Of a DNA stretch of 64,000 nt, positions 34,146 through 43,956 are shown one piece after another (position 1 is the first letter of the stretch; each line of letters opens with the position of its first letter). A model generated the notes under the pieces. The model was not told where the DNA came from and ran no database searches. It saw only the letters and a program-made list of their open reading frames with translations. The position numbers and the translations under genes were made by a program. Origin of the DNA: Promethearchaeota archaeon (GTDB taxonomy: Archaea; Asgardarchaeota; Lokiarchaeia; Sigyniarchaeales; SOKP01); the NCBI GenBank assembly GCA_029838195.1, contig JALGVJ010000038.1:1-64000 (forward strand), given 5' to 3'.

Positions 34146-35030
34146 TCAATGGACGTCGGTGTCATTGCTATATTTTTTTTGCAACTGATCATAATAGGGA
34201 ACATTTAAGAATTCATTGAGCTCTGTGAAAGAGCTCATGATATCTTTAAATTTCCGCTGTTTTCCCGTTTCTTTTAATAGCTGTAAATCAGTTCTACATG
34301 CTAAAATGGTGGCTGAAAGGCAGATCCCTGGATATATGGCAAGGGAATATCCCATTTGATTTAATTCTTCCACGGATACGTTAGGCGTGCGGGGAGATAA
34401 ATTAATAAGATGCGGAACGTCTGGTAATAGCTTGGGAATTTTTTTCATTTGATTTTTTGTCCTGGGTGCTTCAATAAATAATATATCTGCCCCCGCCTCA
34501 GCATAAATTTTTCCCCGTTCAATGGCCTCTTCGAAGCCGTGAGTAGCAATAGCATCCGTTCGGGCAATGATTAGAAAATCGGGATCTTTCCTGGCATCCA
34601 TAGCCGCTTTAATTTTGTTTACCATCTCCTCAATATCAATTACTTTTTTTCCTAACATGTGTCCGCATCGTTTGGGCCATTTTTGGTCTTCAACATGAAT
34701 GGCAGCCACCCCTGCTTTTTCATATTCTTTCACGGTTCGGTGCACGTTAATGGGGTTTCCATATCCCGTATCGGCATCCGCAATTACTGGAATGGATACC
34801 GCATTGGCGATTCTAGAAGCATTTTCGACCATTTCTGTCATAGTCAGTAATCCAAGATCAGGTAATCCAAAATCTGCGGCCGCTGTTCCATAGCCCGTCA
34901 TGTAAACGGCTTGGAATCCTTCATTTTCGATGATCTTAGCAGTTAATGCATCATAGGCCCCTGGCACCACGAGCACCCTATTAGATTTGAGTAATGCTCT
35001 CAAATTTTTTTTATCTTTCATGAATTTCAC
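34146..35030 (-). CDS. Isocitrate lyase/PEP mutase superfamily enzyme (methylisocitrate or dimethylmalate lyase type)
   Basis: 294 residues, TIM barrel. The substrate pocket is seen in VVPGAYDALTAKIIENEGFQ and VYMTGYGTAAADFGLPD, metal-binding acids in PVIADADTGYGNP, and the catalytic lyase motif in KWPKRCGHMLGKKV (KRCGH; Cys is the general acid of true lyases). DFLIIARTDA and GADILFIEAP complete the barrel. It is a C-C lyase acting on a 2-alkylmalate or isocitrate analogue. It probably shares a transcript with the upstream MBL hydrolase (56-nt gap). Confidence 0.85.
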   Translation of the reverse strand: MKFMKDKKNLRALLKSNRVLVVPGAYDALTAKIIENEGFQAVYMTGYGTAAADFGLPDLGLLTMTEMVENASRIANAVSIPVIADADTGYGNPINVHRTVKEYEKAGVAAIHVEDQKWPKRCGHMLGKKVIDIEEMVNKIKAAMDARKDPDFLIIARTDAIATHGFEEAIERGKIYAEAGADILFIEAPRTKNQMKKIPKLLPDVPHLINLSPRTPNVSVEELNQMGYSLAIYPGICLSATILACRTDLQLLKETGKQRKFKDIMSSFTELNEFLNVPYYDQLQKKYSNDTDVH

Positions 35031-35086
35031 GATCTTTTATTCATGTCTAGCATGTTTGAATTTAGCTAAATAAAATAAAATAAAAA

Positions 35087-35974
35087 TTATTTAATAAACC
35101 CTGCCGCTTTTAAACATTCAATATTTTGTTCTATATTCCATTGGAGGCCTTGAAGTGATTCTTTAGTAAACAAGGGTGAATTTGGGATGATACTTTCTTG
35201 ATAAAGTTCCGTAATTTTTTCTACCGAATACCCTTCTTCATGCCACTGGATAAGTGCGTTTTTCGCTTTCATGTACATGTCTTCTACATTATTCAAAATG
35301 AAATCGACATCATCATCAGTATAAGTTCCAAAGTGGGAAAATGAGATAGAATTAATCATTGGCCGCATTTTTTTTAATTTTTTATAAGTATTCAGCAAGG
35401 ATGCTTCATTAAAGTTAGGGCCAAATAATACGGGAACGTAAGTGTCATGGTCTAAAATATCGATCACAGCATCCCCTACAATTAAATTCCTATTCTTTTT
35501 ATCATAAATTGCAATGGAATCTTGCGTGTGACCAAAAAATTCAAAAATTTCCAACTCTAACCCATCTAATTTAATTATATCTCCCTCTTTTAAGGGCGTG
35601 GCATTCTCAATGGGCTCCACGGAATATTTGAAAAATTCATTCATTTTTTCGGGATTCTTTAACACGGGAAGGGCGTTTTCATGGGCTAATACTTCAATTT
35701 CCGTGTCTTGCATAATTTTTTTAAGACGATGATACGCTTGAATGTGATCCCAATGAGCGTGTGTAAATAGAATCTTTTGGATGGGATAAAGATTAAAATT
35801 TTTTAATTTTTTCACGATTTTTCTTGCGGATAAGGTTTCTCCCGTATCAATTAACATTCGAGAAGTACCACTTTCAAACACGTAAAGTGCTAAGGTTTTT
35901 TTGAGCTTAAAAAATTCCGCATCTATGAGAGTCATATTGGGATTAATTTTTCCTTCCTCATTTAAATGAGCCAT
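35087..35974 (-). CDS. Metallo-beta-lactamase-fold hydrolase
   Basis: 295 residues. The first metal motif is FTHAHWDHIQAYHRL (HxHxDH, about 90-95), followed by SIAIYDKKNRNLIVGDAVID with the bridging Asp and the distal His in SISFSHFGTYTDDD. It resembles glyoxalase II-like or acyl-thioester hydrolases of the superfamily. The family is too broad to name the substrate. First gene of a pair with the lyase-like gene downstream. Confidence 0.8.
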   Translation of the reverse strand: MAHLNEEGKINPNMTLIDAEFFKLKKTLALYVFESGTSRMLIDTGETLSARKIVKKLKNFNLYPIQKILFTHAHWDHIQAYHRLKKIMQDTEIEVLAHENALPVLKNPEKMNEFFKYSVEPIENATPLKEGDIIKLDGLELEIFEFFGHTQDSIAIYDKKNRNLIVGDAVIDILDHDTYVPVLFGPNFNEASLLNTYKKLKKMRPMINSISFSHFGTYTDDDVDFILNNVEDMYMKAKNALIQWHEEGYSVEKITELYQESIIPNSPLFTKESLQGLQWNIEQNIECLKAAGFIK

Positions 35975-36688
35975 TATAGATTTCCTTTTTATTATCTTTA
36001 ATTAAAATTTAGTTTTTCGATATGTTATAAATTAAGAATTGAATAAAATATTTAAATAAGAATAGTATTACTTCTCGGCATTGAGAGCCATGAAAAGAGG
36101 ATGTTGAATAATAGCAACGACTACCTCATGTTAACTCACGTTTTAATTACTTAACCATCTATTCTAATCATATATTTTTAGAGAAATTTATATTTTCTCG
36201 GTTTATTTGAATTTCTAAAAATTTTATTACCTTTTATTAAATACTTGAAAACTTCCTTTGGTGAACATATAGGTGAAGATTAAATAGAATCTAAATTAAA
36301 TTCTATCGAGTTCTCTTCATGAAGTTTAACGGATGATGGCGATGGTTTTGATTAGCAACTTACTTCTCTAATCGATTTTTATGGGGCATAGTAATTACGT
36401 TAAATTAGACGTATTTTTCTTAATTTATTTTCAAAAATTCTATAATTTTTGTTAAAATGGGAATGTTCTCTCTCCAATTAAATAGTGCTAAGATATATCT
36501 CGCATTTTGTGGATATATAAGAAATTTATTTTTCTTTAGAACAATAAGATGGAGCAGGGTCACGTAAAGAAGAACTTAAAGGAAAGGGAAAAAAATGTAA
36601 AATTTACCCCATCCAAAAATTAACAAACTAGCATTAATATTTAGATAGTATCATTTCTTTAATAAGTACACTTCTTTCTAAAAAAAAA
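35975..36688. other. Intergenic region, no gene seen
   Basis: 714 nt between two minus-strand genes, A+T very high, frames broken throughout. No repeat or relic recognised. Confidence 0.5.
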
Positions 36689-37741
36689 TTATTCAATAGT
36701 AGTTTTTAACTTTACACGCTTGAGTTCCGAAACGAAAATGTAGACTATTGGTACGAGAATGATGCCTCCCAAAATGATAAGCATGATTTTCTCATCAATG
36801 TCAGCCGGTAAGCTAATTATAGTTATTAACGTTATTACCGCTATCGCTGCTAGCGCCAGAGTTATTAGCGTTTCTTTAGCGTCATGTTTTCCAGAAATTT
36901 CCCGGGGTCGTGGCGCTTGCATTAAGAATATTGAAATCCAAGTTAAAATGCTAAAATAGGCAGAAAACCATATCAGAAAACCAAAACCCCAATCTCTATA
37001 CTCTAAAGATGTTCGGGTTCTAAATCCAAGGGCATCAATTATCGCTTGTAAGCCCGTTTCAGGAGGAGGTAACCCAGTTTTTAATATAGATAATGCACTA
37101 GCCCACATTGCAGGTAAAGTAAATATCCACCTGTATATACAATACATTACGCACCAAGTTGCAATTATTACCGAAGAATATTTCATTATTCGAAACCGTT
37201 CTAATTTTTCTTTGTCTTTTATCGAAAAAACACGGCGCAGTTGCATGATTGCAAGTGGAAGTATTGACAGGAACCCAATCCCCCATAATGTCTCCACTAA
37301 TACACTCGTTAATGCAAAATGGGTGATCCCACCCCATGTATCAATGGGTTGTGCTAGAACTATACATCCTACTAGGATATAAGGAGTCTTAGTAATGAAT
37401 GACTTGAATTTATTAGCACGTGTGTCTTCGGAAGGAGGAATATAAGTATCAAACTTTAACATCGCATATGCAATTAATCCCGCAAACGAAACTTCCGCAA
37501 ACGTGTTCGGTATTCGGAAAGTATATGGTAAACACCATACACCAATCGCTCGATAGGCAGAAACTAAGGTAACGATTACCCCCATGATTCGCATCCATTT
37601 CCGATATGTTAGATCCTTACCATCCCTTGGAAGTAGGGATTTTTTATAAACAATTGCACAATACACCACGCTCATGACGTTAATAATCACCATGGTTGTA
37701 TACCAAGGGATTGCCCAGGCTGTGTTAATGTGCTCGAACAT
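36689..37741 (-). CDS. Polytopic membrane protein, about nine TM segments
   Basis: 350 residues. Hydrophobic segments at about 12-32, 50-70, 82-100, 117-135, 142-165, 188-210, 250-275, 290-312 and 318-340. Conserved-looking charged/aromatic positions include WCLPYTFRIPNTF in loop 2 and FRTRTSLEYRDWGFGF before TM7. No family recognised. Confidence 0.65.
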   Translation of the reverse strand: MFEHINTAWAIPWYTTMVIINVMSVVYCAIVYKKSLLPRDGKDLTYRKWMRIMGVIVTLVSAYRAIGVWCLPYTFRIPNTFAEVSFAGLIAYAMLKFDTYIPPSEDTRANKFKSFITKTPYILVGCIVLAQPIDTWGGITHFALTSVLVETLWGIGFLSILPLAIMQLRRVFSIKDKEKLERFRIMKYSSVIIATWCVMYCIYRWIFTLPAMWASALSILKTGLPPPETGLQAIIDALGFRTRTSLEYRDWGFGFLIWFSAYFSILTWISIFLMQAPRPREISGKHDAKETLITLALAAIAVITLITIISLPADIDEKIMLIILGGIILVPIVYIFVSELKRVKLKTTIE

Positions 37742-38172
37742 GTTTTTATCCTCGTCTTTTCTTAATTTTTATAAACATGTAAATTTTTATATTTTACTTC
37801 AATTATATATTTCTTTATTATTTATTTAGCAGATTGATCTAAGATTTTGTTCTTTTAAAATTTTCCTAATTCCGGAGTAAAATGTCATCAAATTTAAATA
37901 TTGAATAATCTTGTACAAATTCAATTCTTACTACGAATCTCCGTGATTCTTATAAATGCATTCCTGATTTGATTGTTTTAACCCCCCAATAATTTATTAA
38001 AACCTATCTTTGAACAATCATGATTCCTTTTTCAATTCTCGATATTTAAGGAACGTAATTCCCCTTGAGGTTATTTTTTAATAATATCTTACATGTTAAA
38101 TTATTATTCTTTACAAAGATAATTAAACAAAGCATGGTAAATGAATAGATCAACACCTTTCCATGACTGAAA
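37742..38172. other. Divergent intergenic region
   Basis: 431 nt between divergent membrane-protein genes, no gene seen. It should contain both promoters. Confidence 0.5.
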
Positions 38173-39600
38173 ATGAATGCTGTAAAACTCCGTAAATTAA
38201 AGGGTATTAGAGTAATCGGATATACCGCCACCACTCTTGGGATGTTTTTGAATAACATCTTCTTTAGCGTGTTTATCTTTCAATTTTATGTATATACCAT
38301 TAATCTTGATTCTATTTTTGTCTCTATTGGTGTATCGATTAATGCTTTTGTTGCTGCCATTGTTTCCATCATTAGTGGCGTCGTTGCTGATAATAAAAAG
38401 CCAAATAAATTAGGAAAGCGACGCGTTCTCATGCTCTATGGCATGCCTATCTGGTTTCTTGCAACAATTCTCATATGGAATCCTCCTTGGTATTGCCCTC
38501 CTGATAATCAGTTATTTCTCCCCACAGCTCTCTTCTTTTGGACGATCACCATGATCCGTGCTCTATCAGGTTCGTTTATTTTGACAGTACATACCTCCAT
38601 GCTGCCCGAACAATCTCAAACTCATCAAAATAGAGAAAAAATCGCAAGCTGGAACACTTTTTTCTCGATTACCGCTTCCGTTTTCTCCTTAATGCTTCCT
38701 CTCCTCGTTCAGAGTCTATTGGAAGACCCGCAAAACGTGAAATGGTGGCAACCCTCGGGTAAAATCGTTCTTCTCTACGTTCCACTGATTGGATTCTTGT
38801 TTGCATCGTTAGGTATTCTTACTATGCTCTTCACTTTTTTTTCTGTTGACGAATCCTTTCATGCGAGGGCCACGAAATCTCATGAAAAACGCTCGATTAA
38901 AAAGTCTTTTAAACAAATGTTAAAACCGGCACGAAACAAGGAGTTCAAAAAATTCTTGATAGTTCGTTTTTTACACAGTTCAGCGGGCAAAATCTTAGGA
39001 ATCGTTATCATTCCTTTTCTCACCTACACCTTAAAATTTAAGGAAACCGAATTCTTACTATACGTGTTAGTTTCAATCACGAGTAAATATTGCCTCTTGT
39101 ATCTCTGGAAAAAAATCTTGAATCGAAAAGGATTAATTTCATCCTATTTCATCAGCGTGGAAATAACTTTAGGAGCCACGTTCCTCATCATTTTCTTTTT
39201 ATTTGAGGATTTAGCCTTCTGGTTAAAGATTTTCATTTTCGTGGTCTCTATAGGTACCATTTTAGGAAACATGTATGCATTTGGCCTTTTCACGACTCCC
39301 ATCACAGGAGCTCTCATTCATGACGAAGCCGAGAAAACCATGCTCATTAAGATGGATATTAGCCTGGATTCTTCTATCTCCCAAATATCCGGATCGTATT
39401 TTGGATTACAAGGTTTTATTGAAGCCGTAGGAATCGCTTTTGCCTCTCTCTTAATAGGATTCATCTTAACCGGGGAAAACCAAAAAAACGCAAGTTTAAT
39501 CACGCTATGCCTCTTATCCATGAGCCTTTTCTACATCATTAGCTTATTTTTCCTGAAAAAAATAAAAATAAATAATAGAACGCCCCTTTCTTCCAAGTGA
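38173..39600 (+). CDS. MFS transporter, GPH-like
   Basis: 475 residues with about 12 TM segments. After TM2, ISGVVADNKKPNKLGKRRVL is the A-type loop of GPH/MFS carriers, and SMLPEQSQTHQNREKIASWN is the following helix. A basic central loop (ATKSHEKRSIKKSFKQMLK) joins the halves. It is related in design to the carrier at 32469-33881. The substrate, probably a sugar or an amphipathic solute, is not readable. Confidence 0.78.
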   Translation: MNAVKLRKLKGIRVIGYTATTLGMFLNNIFFSVFIFQFYVYTINLDSIFVSIGVSINAFVAAIVSIISGVVADNKKPNKLGKRRVLMLYGMPIWFLATILIWNPPWYCPPDNQLFLPTALFFWTITMIRALSGSFILTVHTSMLPEQSQTHQNREKIASWNTFFSITASVFSLMLPLLVQSLLEDPQNVKWWQPSGKIVLLYVPLIGFLFASLGILTMLFTFFSVDESFHARATKSHEKRSIKKSFKQMLKPARNKEFKKFLIVRFLHSSAGKILGIVIIPFLTYTLKFKETEFLLYVLVSITSKYCLLYLWKKILNRKGLISSYFISVEITLGATFLIIFFLFEDLAFWLKIFIFVVSIGTILGNMYAFGLFTTPITGALIHDEAEKTMLIKMDISLDSSISQISGSYFGLQGFIEAVGIAFASLLIGFILTGENQKNASLITLCLLSMSLFYIISLFFLKKIKINNRTPLSSK

Positions 39601-39820
39601 ACCGATAAATCTTCTTTTTAAACCCTACAAACATTAGAAATAATTCCAATCATGAAAATGATTATCAAATTCTTAAAAAATATTTAATAAAAAGCAATGA
39701 TTTTTTGTTCATAATATAAAAAATAACTACCTTGTTTGATCAAACAAATATAAGGAAAAGCTTATTACTAAAATAATATCAAATCTAATTAAAAAATAAA
39801 AAAGAGACATGGCATGAGTA

Positions 39821-40447
39821 ATGAGTGAAAATGTAGAAAAATATATAAAAAGAGACGTGTACAAGTCAACAAGTTCAAGAATAGCACAAAAATTTGTAGA
39901 TGCGGGTTTGGAAAGAATTCGCTCTTGCATAAATTGTGGAACGTGTACGGGCAGTTGTCCATCAGGACGTCGAACTGCTTATCGAACGAGAAGTGCAATA
40001 CGGCGCGCTTTAACCGGAGATGAATCCGTGTTATCGGATATTGACATATGGTTTTGTAGCACGTGTTATTATTGCTATGAACGTTGTCCCCGTAATATCC
40101 CTGTAACTGACATGATTATTAAACTCCGGAATATTGCCGTGGAAGAAGGCTACATGCTAGATTCTCATTTAATATTAGCAAGGAATATCTTTTATGAAAC
40201 AGGACACGGAGTACCTGCTAGCGGTGAGGCAAATAAAAAATGGAGAGATTTAAGGGAATCGTATGGTTTACCGCCGTTACCGCCTACTGTTCATTCACAC
40301 CCGGAAGCAGTGAAAGAATGTCAAGAATTAATGGATGCGGTAGGGTTTAAAGAATTACTGGATAATGCAAAAAGGCTCAAAGAAGAAAGAAAAAAAGCTC
40401 AAGAAAAAAAAAATAATGAGGAAAAAATAGAGGAGAATTCTAAATGA
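39821..40447 (+). CDS. hdrC: CoB-CoM heterodisulfide reductase subunit C
   Basis: 208 residues. Two [4Fe-4S] motifs: CINCGTCTGSCPSGRRTAYR (about 37) and CSTCYYCYERCPRNIPV (about 76). They fit HdrC, which relays electrons from HdrA to HdrB. The lysine/glutamate-rich C-terminus (KEERKKAQEKKNNEE) is an extension. It overlaps hdrB by 4 nt (ATGA). Confidence 0.92.
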   Translation: MSENVEKYIKRDVYKSTSSRIAQKFVDAGLERIRSCINCGTCTGSCPSGRRTAYRTRSAIRRALTGDESVLSDIDIWFCSTCYYCYERCPRNIPVTDMIIKLRNIAVEEGYMLDSHLILARNIFYETGHGVPASGEANKKWRDLRESYGLPPLPPTVHSHPEAVKECQELMDAVGFKELLDNAKRLKEERKKAQEKKNNEEKIEENSK

Positions 40448-41394
40448 GTGAAAAATACAAATGGAGATATGGATTTTTTTTAGGATGTGTTATTCCTAAC
40501 AGGTATCCCATGATAGAAGCTTCTATAAGGAGTGTTTTCGATCATTTAGGTGCAGAACTTTTAGATTTAGAAGGAGCTTCTTGTTGCCCTGCTCCCGGCG
40601 TGTTTCGGGCCTTTCATATTCCCACATGGTTCGTAATCGCCGCAAGAAACATCTCTATTGCTGAGGAATTAGGCGTGAGTCCCATTACCGGTTGTAATGG
40701 ATGCTACGGGACGCTTAGGGATGCATGGTATGATCTGGAACATGAACCTGAATTAAAAAATGAAGTAAACAAGCAGCTTGCTAAAATTGGCCGTCAATAT
40801 AAGGGAACTTTCGAACCAAAACATATAATTCAAGCTTTTTATTTGGATATGGGGTTAGACTATTTAAAAGATTTCATAAGATATAAATTCAATGATTTGA
40901 AAGTAGGTGTACATTATGGTTGTCATATACTTAAACCAAGTGATAAACGGCCTTGGAAGGGTGATTATGAATACCCTACCTTCTTAGATGAAATCGTGGA
41001 AATAACCGGAGCAAAAAGCATTGATTATAAGGATAAATACATGTGCTGCGGTGCTGGAGGTGCAGTCAGGTCTGCAATTAAAGAAGTTGCCGCAGATTTT
41101 ACCCGAGAAAAATTAATGAACATGAGAGATGCTGGAGTTGATATAATTGTCGATTGCTGTCCCTTTTGTCATTTGCAACTTGATTTGGGACAAGTTGAAG
41201 TTAATAATTTCTATAAAGATATTATTGGAGAACCTTTCAACATACCCATCATTTATATTACTCAATTATTAGGTGTTGCTTTCGGAATAGACCCAAATTT
41301 ATTGGGTTTAATAAAGAATCATGAATTATCAGGAGTTAGTCCTTTCATATCTATAGATCCTTTTTTAAAACTTGTAAAAGAACAATTAATTTAG
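40444..41394 (+). CDS. hdrB: CoB-CoM heterodisulfide reductase subunit B
   Basis: 316 residues, usual length. Two CCG domains bind the noncubane [4Fe-4S] clusters: ASCCPAPGVF with NGCYGT in the first half, and HYGCHILKPS, YMCCGAGGAVRS and DCCPFCHLQLD in the second half. It holds the disulfide-reducing active site. In non-methanogens the substrate disulfide is uncertain. Translationally coupled to hdrC (4-nt overlap) and followed after 11 nt by hdrA. Confidence 0.93.
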   Translation: MSEKYKWRYGFFLGCVIPNRYPMIEASIRSVFDHLGAELLDLEGASCCPAPGVFRAFHIPTWFVIAARNISIAEELGVSPITGCNGCYGTLRDAWYDLEHEPELKNEVNKQLAKIGRQYKGTFEPKHIIQAFYLDMGLDYLKDFIRYKFNDLKVGVHYGCHILKPSDKRPWKGDYEYPTFLDEIVEITGAKSIDYKDKYMCCGAGGAVRSAIKEVAADFTREKLMNMRDAGVDIIVDCCPFCHLQLDLGQVEVNNFYKDIIGEPFNIPIIYITQLLGVAFGIDPNLLGLIKNHELSGVSPFISIDPFLKLVKEQLI

Positions 41395-41405
41395 GAGGTC
41401 AGAAA

Positions 41406-43430
41406 ATGGCAATATCTGAAAATGAGAAAAAAATCGTTATATCAGGAAAAGAAAAGCCAAGAATTGGAGTTTACATTTGCCATTGTGGAATGAATATAGC
41501 CGGTGTTGTAGATCCTAAAAAATTAGCAGAATATGCTAAAAGTTTACCAGGTGTTGTTCTCGCAAAAGATTATAAATTCATGTGTTCTGATAACGGGCAG
41601 CAATTGATTAAGGAAGATATTGAAGCAGGTCTAATTAATAGAGTTGTGGTTGCGGCTTGTTCTCCAAGAATGCACGAACCTACTTTTCGATTAGTGTGCA
41701 AGGAAGCGGGTTTAAATCAATTTTTATTTGAGCAGGCAAATATCAGAGAACACGCAACATGGGTAAACATGTATGAGCCGGAAGGTGCTGAAAAAATCTC
41801 TAAGGATCACATTCGCATGGCCGTGGCAAAAGTAAGAGAATTAAAGCCCTTAGACGTACAAAAAGTGAGAGTAGAACCGGCTTGCTTAATTATTGGAGCA
41901 GGCATTGCTGGAATGAATTCTGCTCTTGATTTAGCGAAAGAAGGTTATAAGGTATATTTAGTTGAAAGTTCTCCCACTATTGGAGGACACATGGCCCAAT
42001 TAGATAAAACTTTTCCAACCATGGACTGTAGTGCTTGTATTTTAACCCCAAGAATGGTAGATGTAGGACGTGAAAAAAATATAGAATTATTAACATATTC
42101 AGAAGTCGTAGATGTCGAAGGATATGTTGGTAATTTTGAAGTTACAATAATGAAAAAGCCCCATTACGTAGATCAGGAAAAATGTACAGGATGCGGAGCT
42201 TGCGTGGAGACATGTCCGGTTACATGTGGAAATGAATTTGATCTTGGAATGGCTACCAGAAAAGCCATTTATATTCCATTTCCTCAAGCAGTTCCGGGTC
42301 AATATACTATTGACATGGAAAAATGTATTAAATGCGGAATATGTGCTCGGCCCGAAGTATGTGAACCCGGAGCCATTAAATATGACGATAAGCCGGAATA
42401 TATTAAAGTGAAAGTGGGAACAATAATCGTAGCAACAGGTTGGGATTTATATGATCCCATTGAGCTTAAACAATATGGATATGGGCGATTACCAAACGTG
42501 ATCACGGGTCTACAAATGGAACGTTTATTAAGTTCTTTTGGACCTGTATTAGGAAAACCGGTGCGTCCTTCGGATTTAAAAGCACCTCATAGTATTGCTT
42601 TTCTTCAATGTGTTGGAAGTAGATATTTTAGAGAAGGCGGAAACAAGTATTGTTCAAGAGTATGTTGCATGTATGCCACGAAACAAGCCCGGCAATACAA
42701 AGAAAAGCATCCTGAAGCAGATGTATACATTTTTTACATGGATATTAGAGCTTTTGGAAAAGGATATGAGGAGTTTTATGAATCTGCTTCAGAAAATTTT
42801 GGTATAAACTATATTCGAGGGAGAATTGCTGAAGTATATGAAAATAATGATCATGATATAATCATTCGCGCCGAAGATACTCTTCTTCAAACTCTCATTG
42901 AATTAAAAGTAGACATGTTAGTACTATCTTGCGGATTAGTACCTCGAGCTAATTCTGATGAAATTGCATCTTTATTGAGCATTCAGAAATCGGGAGATGG
43001 ATTTTTCATGGAAGCACATCCGAAATTAAAACCCGTAGATACTCTAACAGATGGCATTTTCGTGGCCGGAGTAGCCCAAGGACCGAAAGATATTCCGGAT
43101 ACTGTTGCGCAAGCTAAAGGGGCGGCATCCAGTGCAGCTGCATTAATGTCTCAAGGAGAGGTAGAAATTGAACCTTATTATGCAATAGTCATTGATCATT
43201 TATGTTCGGGATGCAAAACTTGTCAATCTTTATGTCCTTTTGGAGCAATAGATTTTGATGAATTTAAGAAAGTAGCTATTGTAAATCCCGCCTTATGCAA
43301 GGGCTGTGGCACTTGCGTGGCAGCTTGTCCCTCGGGAGCTATGATTCAGAACCATTTTGCCACGTATCAATTGAATGCCATGATAAATGTGGCATTAAAG
43401 CGTCCTACCGTGGAAAATGGTGGGAAATAA
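41406..43430 (+). CDS. hdrA: CoB-CoM heterodisulfide reductase subunit A, FAD-dependent bifurcating subunit
   Basis: 674 residues. The N-terminal domain contains VYICHCGMNIAGVVD and a Cys in FMCSDNGQQ. The FAD site is IIGAGIAGMNSALDLAKEGY followed by SSPTIGGHMAQLDKTFPT and CSACILTPRM. Inserted ferredoxin motifs are CTGCGACVETCPV and CIKCGICARPEVC, with two more at the C-terminus: CSGCKTCQSLCPF and CKGCGTCVAACPS. All cysteines are encoded; no in-frame TGA. HdrA bifurcates electrons between ferredoxin and the HdrBC branch and docks MvhD. An SD AGGAGGTCAG precedes the ATG. Confidence 0.94.
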   Translation: MAISENEKKIVISGKEKPRIGVYICHCGMNIAGVVDPKKLAEYAKSLPGVVLAKDYKFMCSDNGQQLIKEDIEAGLINRVVVAACSPRMHEPTFRLVCKEAGLNQFLFEQANIREHATWVNMYEPEGAEKISKDHIRMAVAKVRELKPLDVQKVRVEPACLIIGAGIAGMNSALDLAKEGYKVYLVESSPTIGGHMAQLDKTFPTMDCSACILTPRMVDVGREKNIELLTYSEVVDVEGYVGNFEVTIMKKPHYVDQEKCTGCGACVETCPVTCGNEFDLGMATRKAIYIPFPQAVPGQYTIDMEKCIKCGICARPEVCEPGAIKYDDKPEYIKVKVGTIIVATGWDLYDPIELKQYGYGRLPNVITGLQMERLLSSFGPVLGKPVRPSDLKAPHSIAFLQCVGSRYFREGGNKYCSRVCCMYATKQARQYKEKHPEADVYIFYMDIRAFGKGYEEFYESASENFGINYIRGRIAEVYENNDHDIIIRAEDTLLQTLIELKVDMLVLSCGLVPRANSDEIASLLSIQKSGDGFFMEAHPKLKPVDTLTDGIFVAGVAQGPKDIPDTVAQAKGAASSAAALMSQGEVEIEPYYAIVIDHLCSGCKTCQSLCPFGAIDFDEFKKVAIVNPALCKGCGTCVAACPSGAMIQNHFATYQLNAMINVALKRPTVENGGK

Positions 43431-43956
43431 AAAATTACCGTTTTATTTTATTTATTTTCTTTTAGATTATATTAATTTTTTAGTGATATCTCGTTTTTTC
43501 TCGATATAAATAAAAGCACGGCCCATTAAGATCTTAACAAATTTTAGTTTTGAAGTAAATCACTTATGAGGGGATATCTCTATAAATTATAATCGGATGA
43601 GATAAGCATGAGAGGTCATGGAATAAACATGGAAAATAAAAGTGGTATCTCTTTTTTTCTCACGAATATGAAATTCCAAGGCTTCGAATGATGATTCAAA
43701 ATCGAAATTTTATTAACTCTTATATTTTAAAAAAACGATAGGTGCTAACCAAATTCGATATAATCGATCATTTTTTCAAATTTCTTTTAAAATTCCTCCA
43801 AGATCTCGATTTTTTTTAATTAAATTTGAAATGGTTTTAGTTCTAACAAGGATTAAAGAGAAATTGTGCGTGACCTTGAATTTTTGCAATTATTCATAAA
43901 TTTTAAGAAATTTTTTTGATTCTCATTCATAATTTAGCAAATAGTTTAGAAAAAAA
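43431..43956. other. Intergenic region, no gene seen
   Basis: 526 nt of AT-rich sequence. A T-rich run (TTTTATTTTATTTATTTTCT, 43440-43459) right after hdrA may end that operon. No frame with coding character. Confidence 0.5.

Noticed and set aside
41406..43430. Selenocysteine in hdrA
   Set aside because: The frame is open throughout with ordinary Cys codons at the cluster positions.
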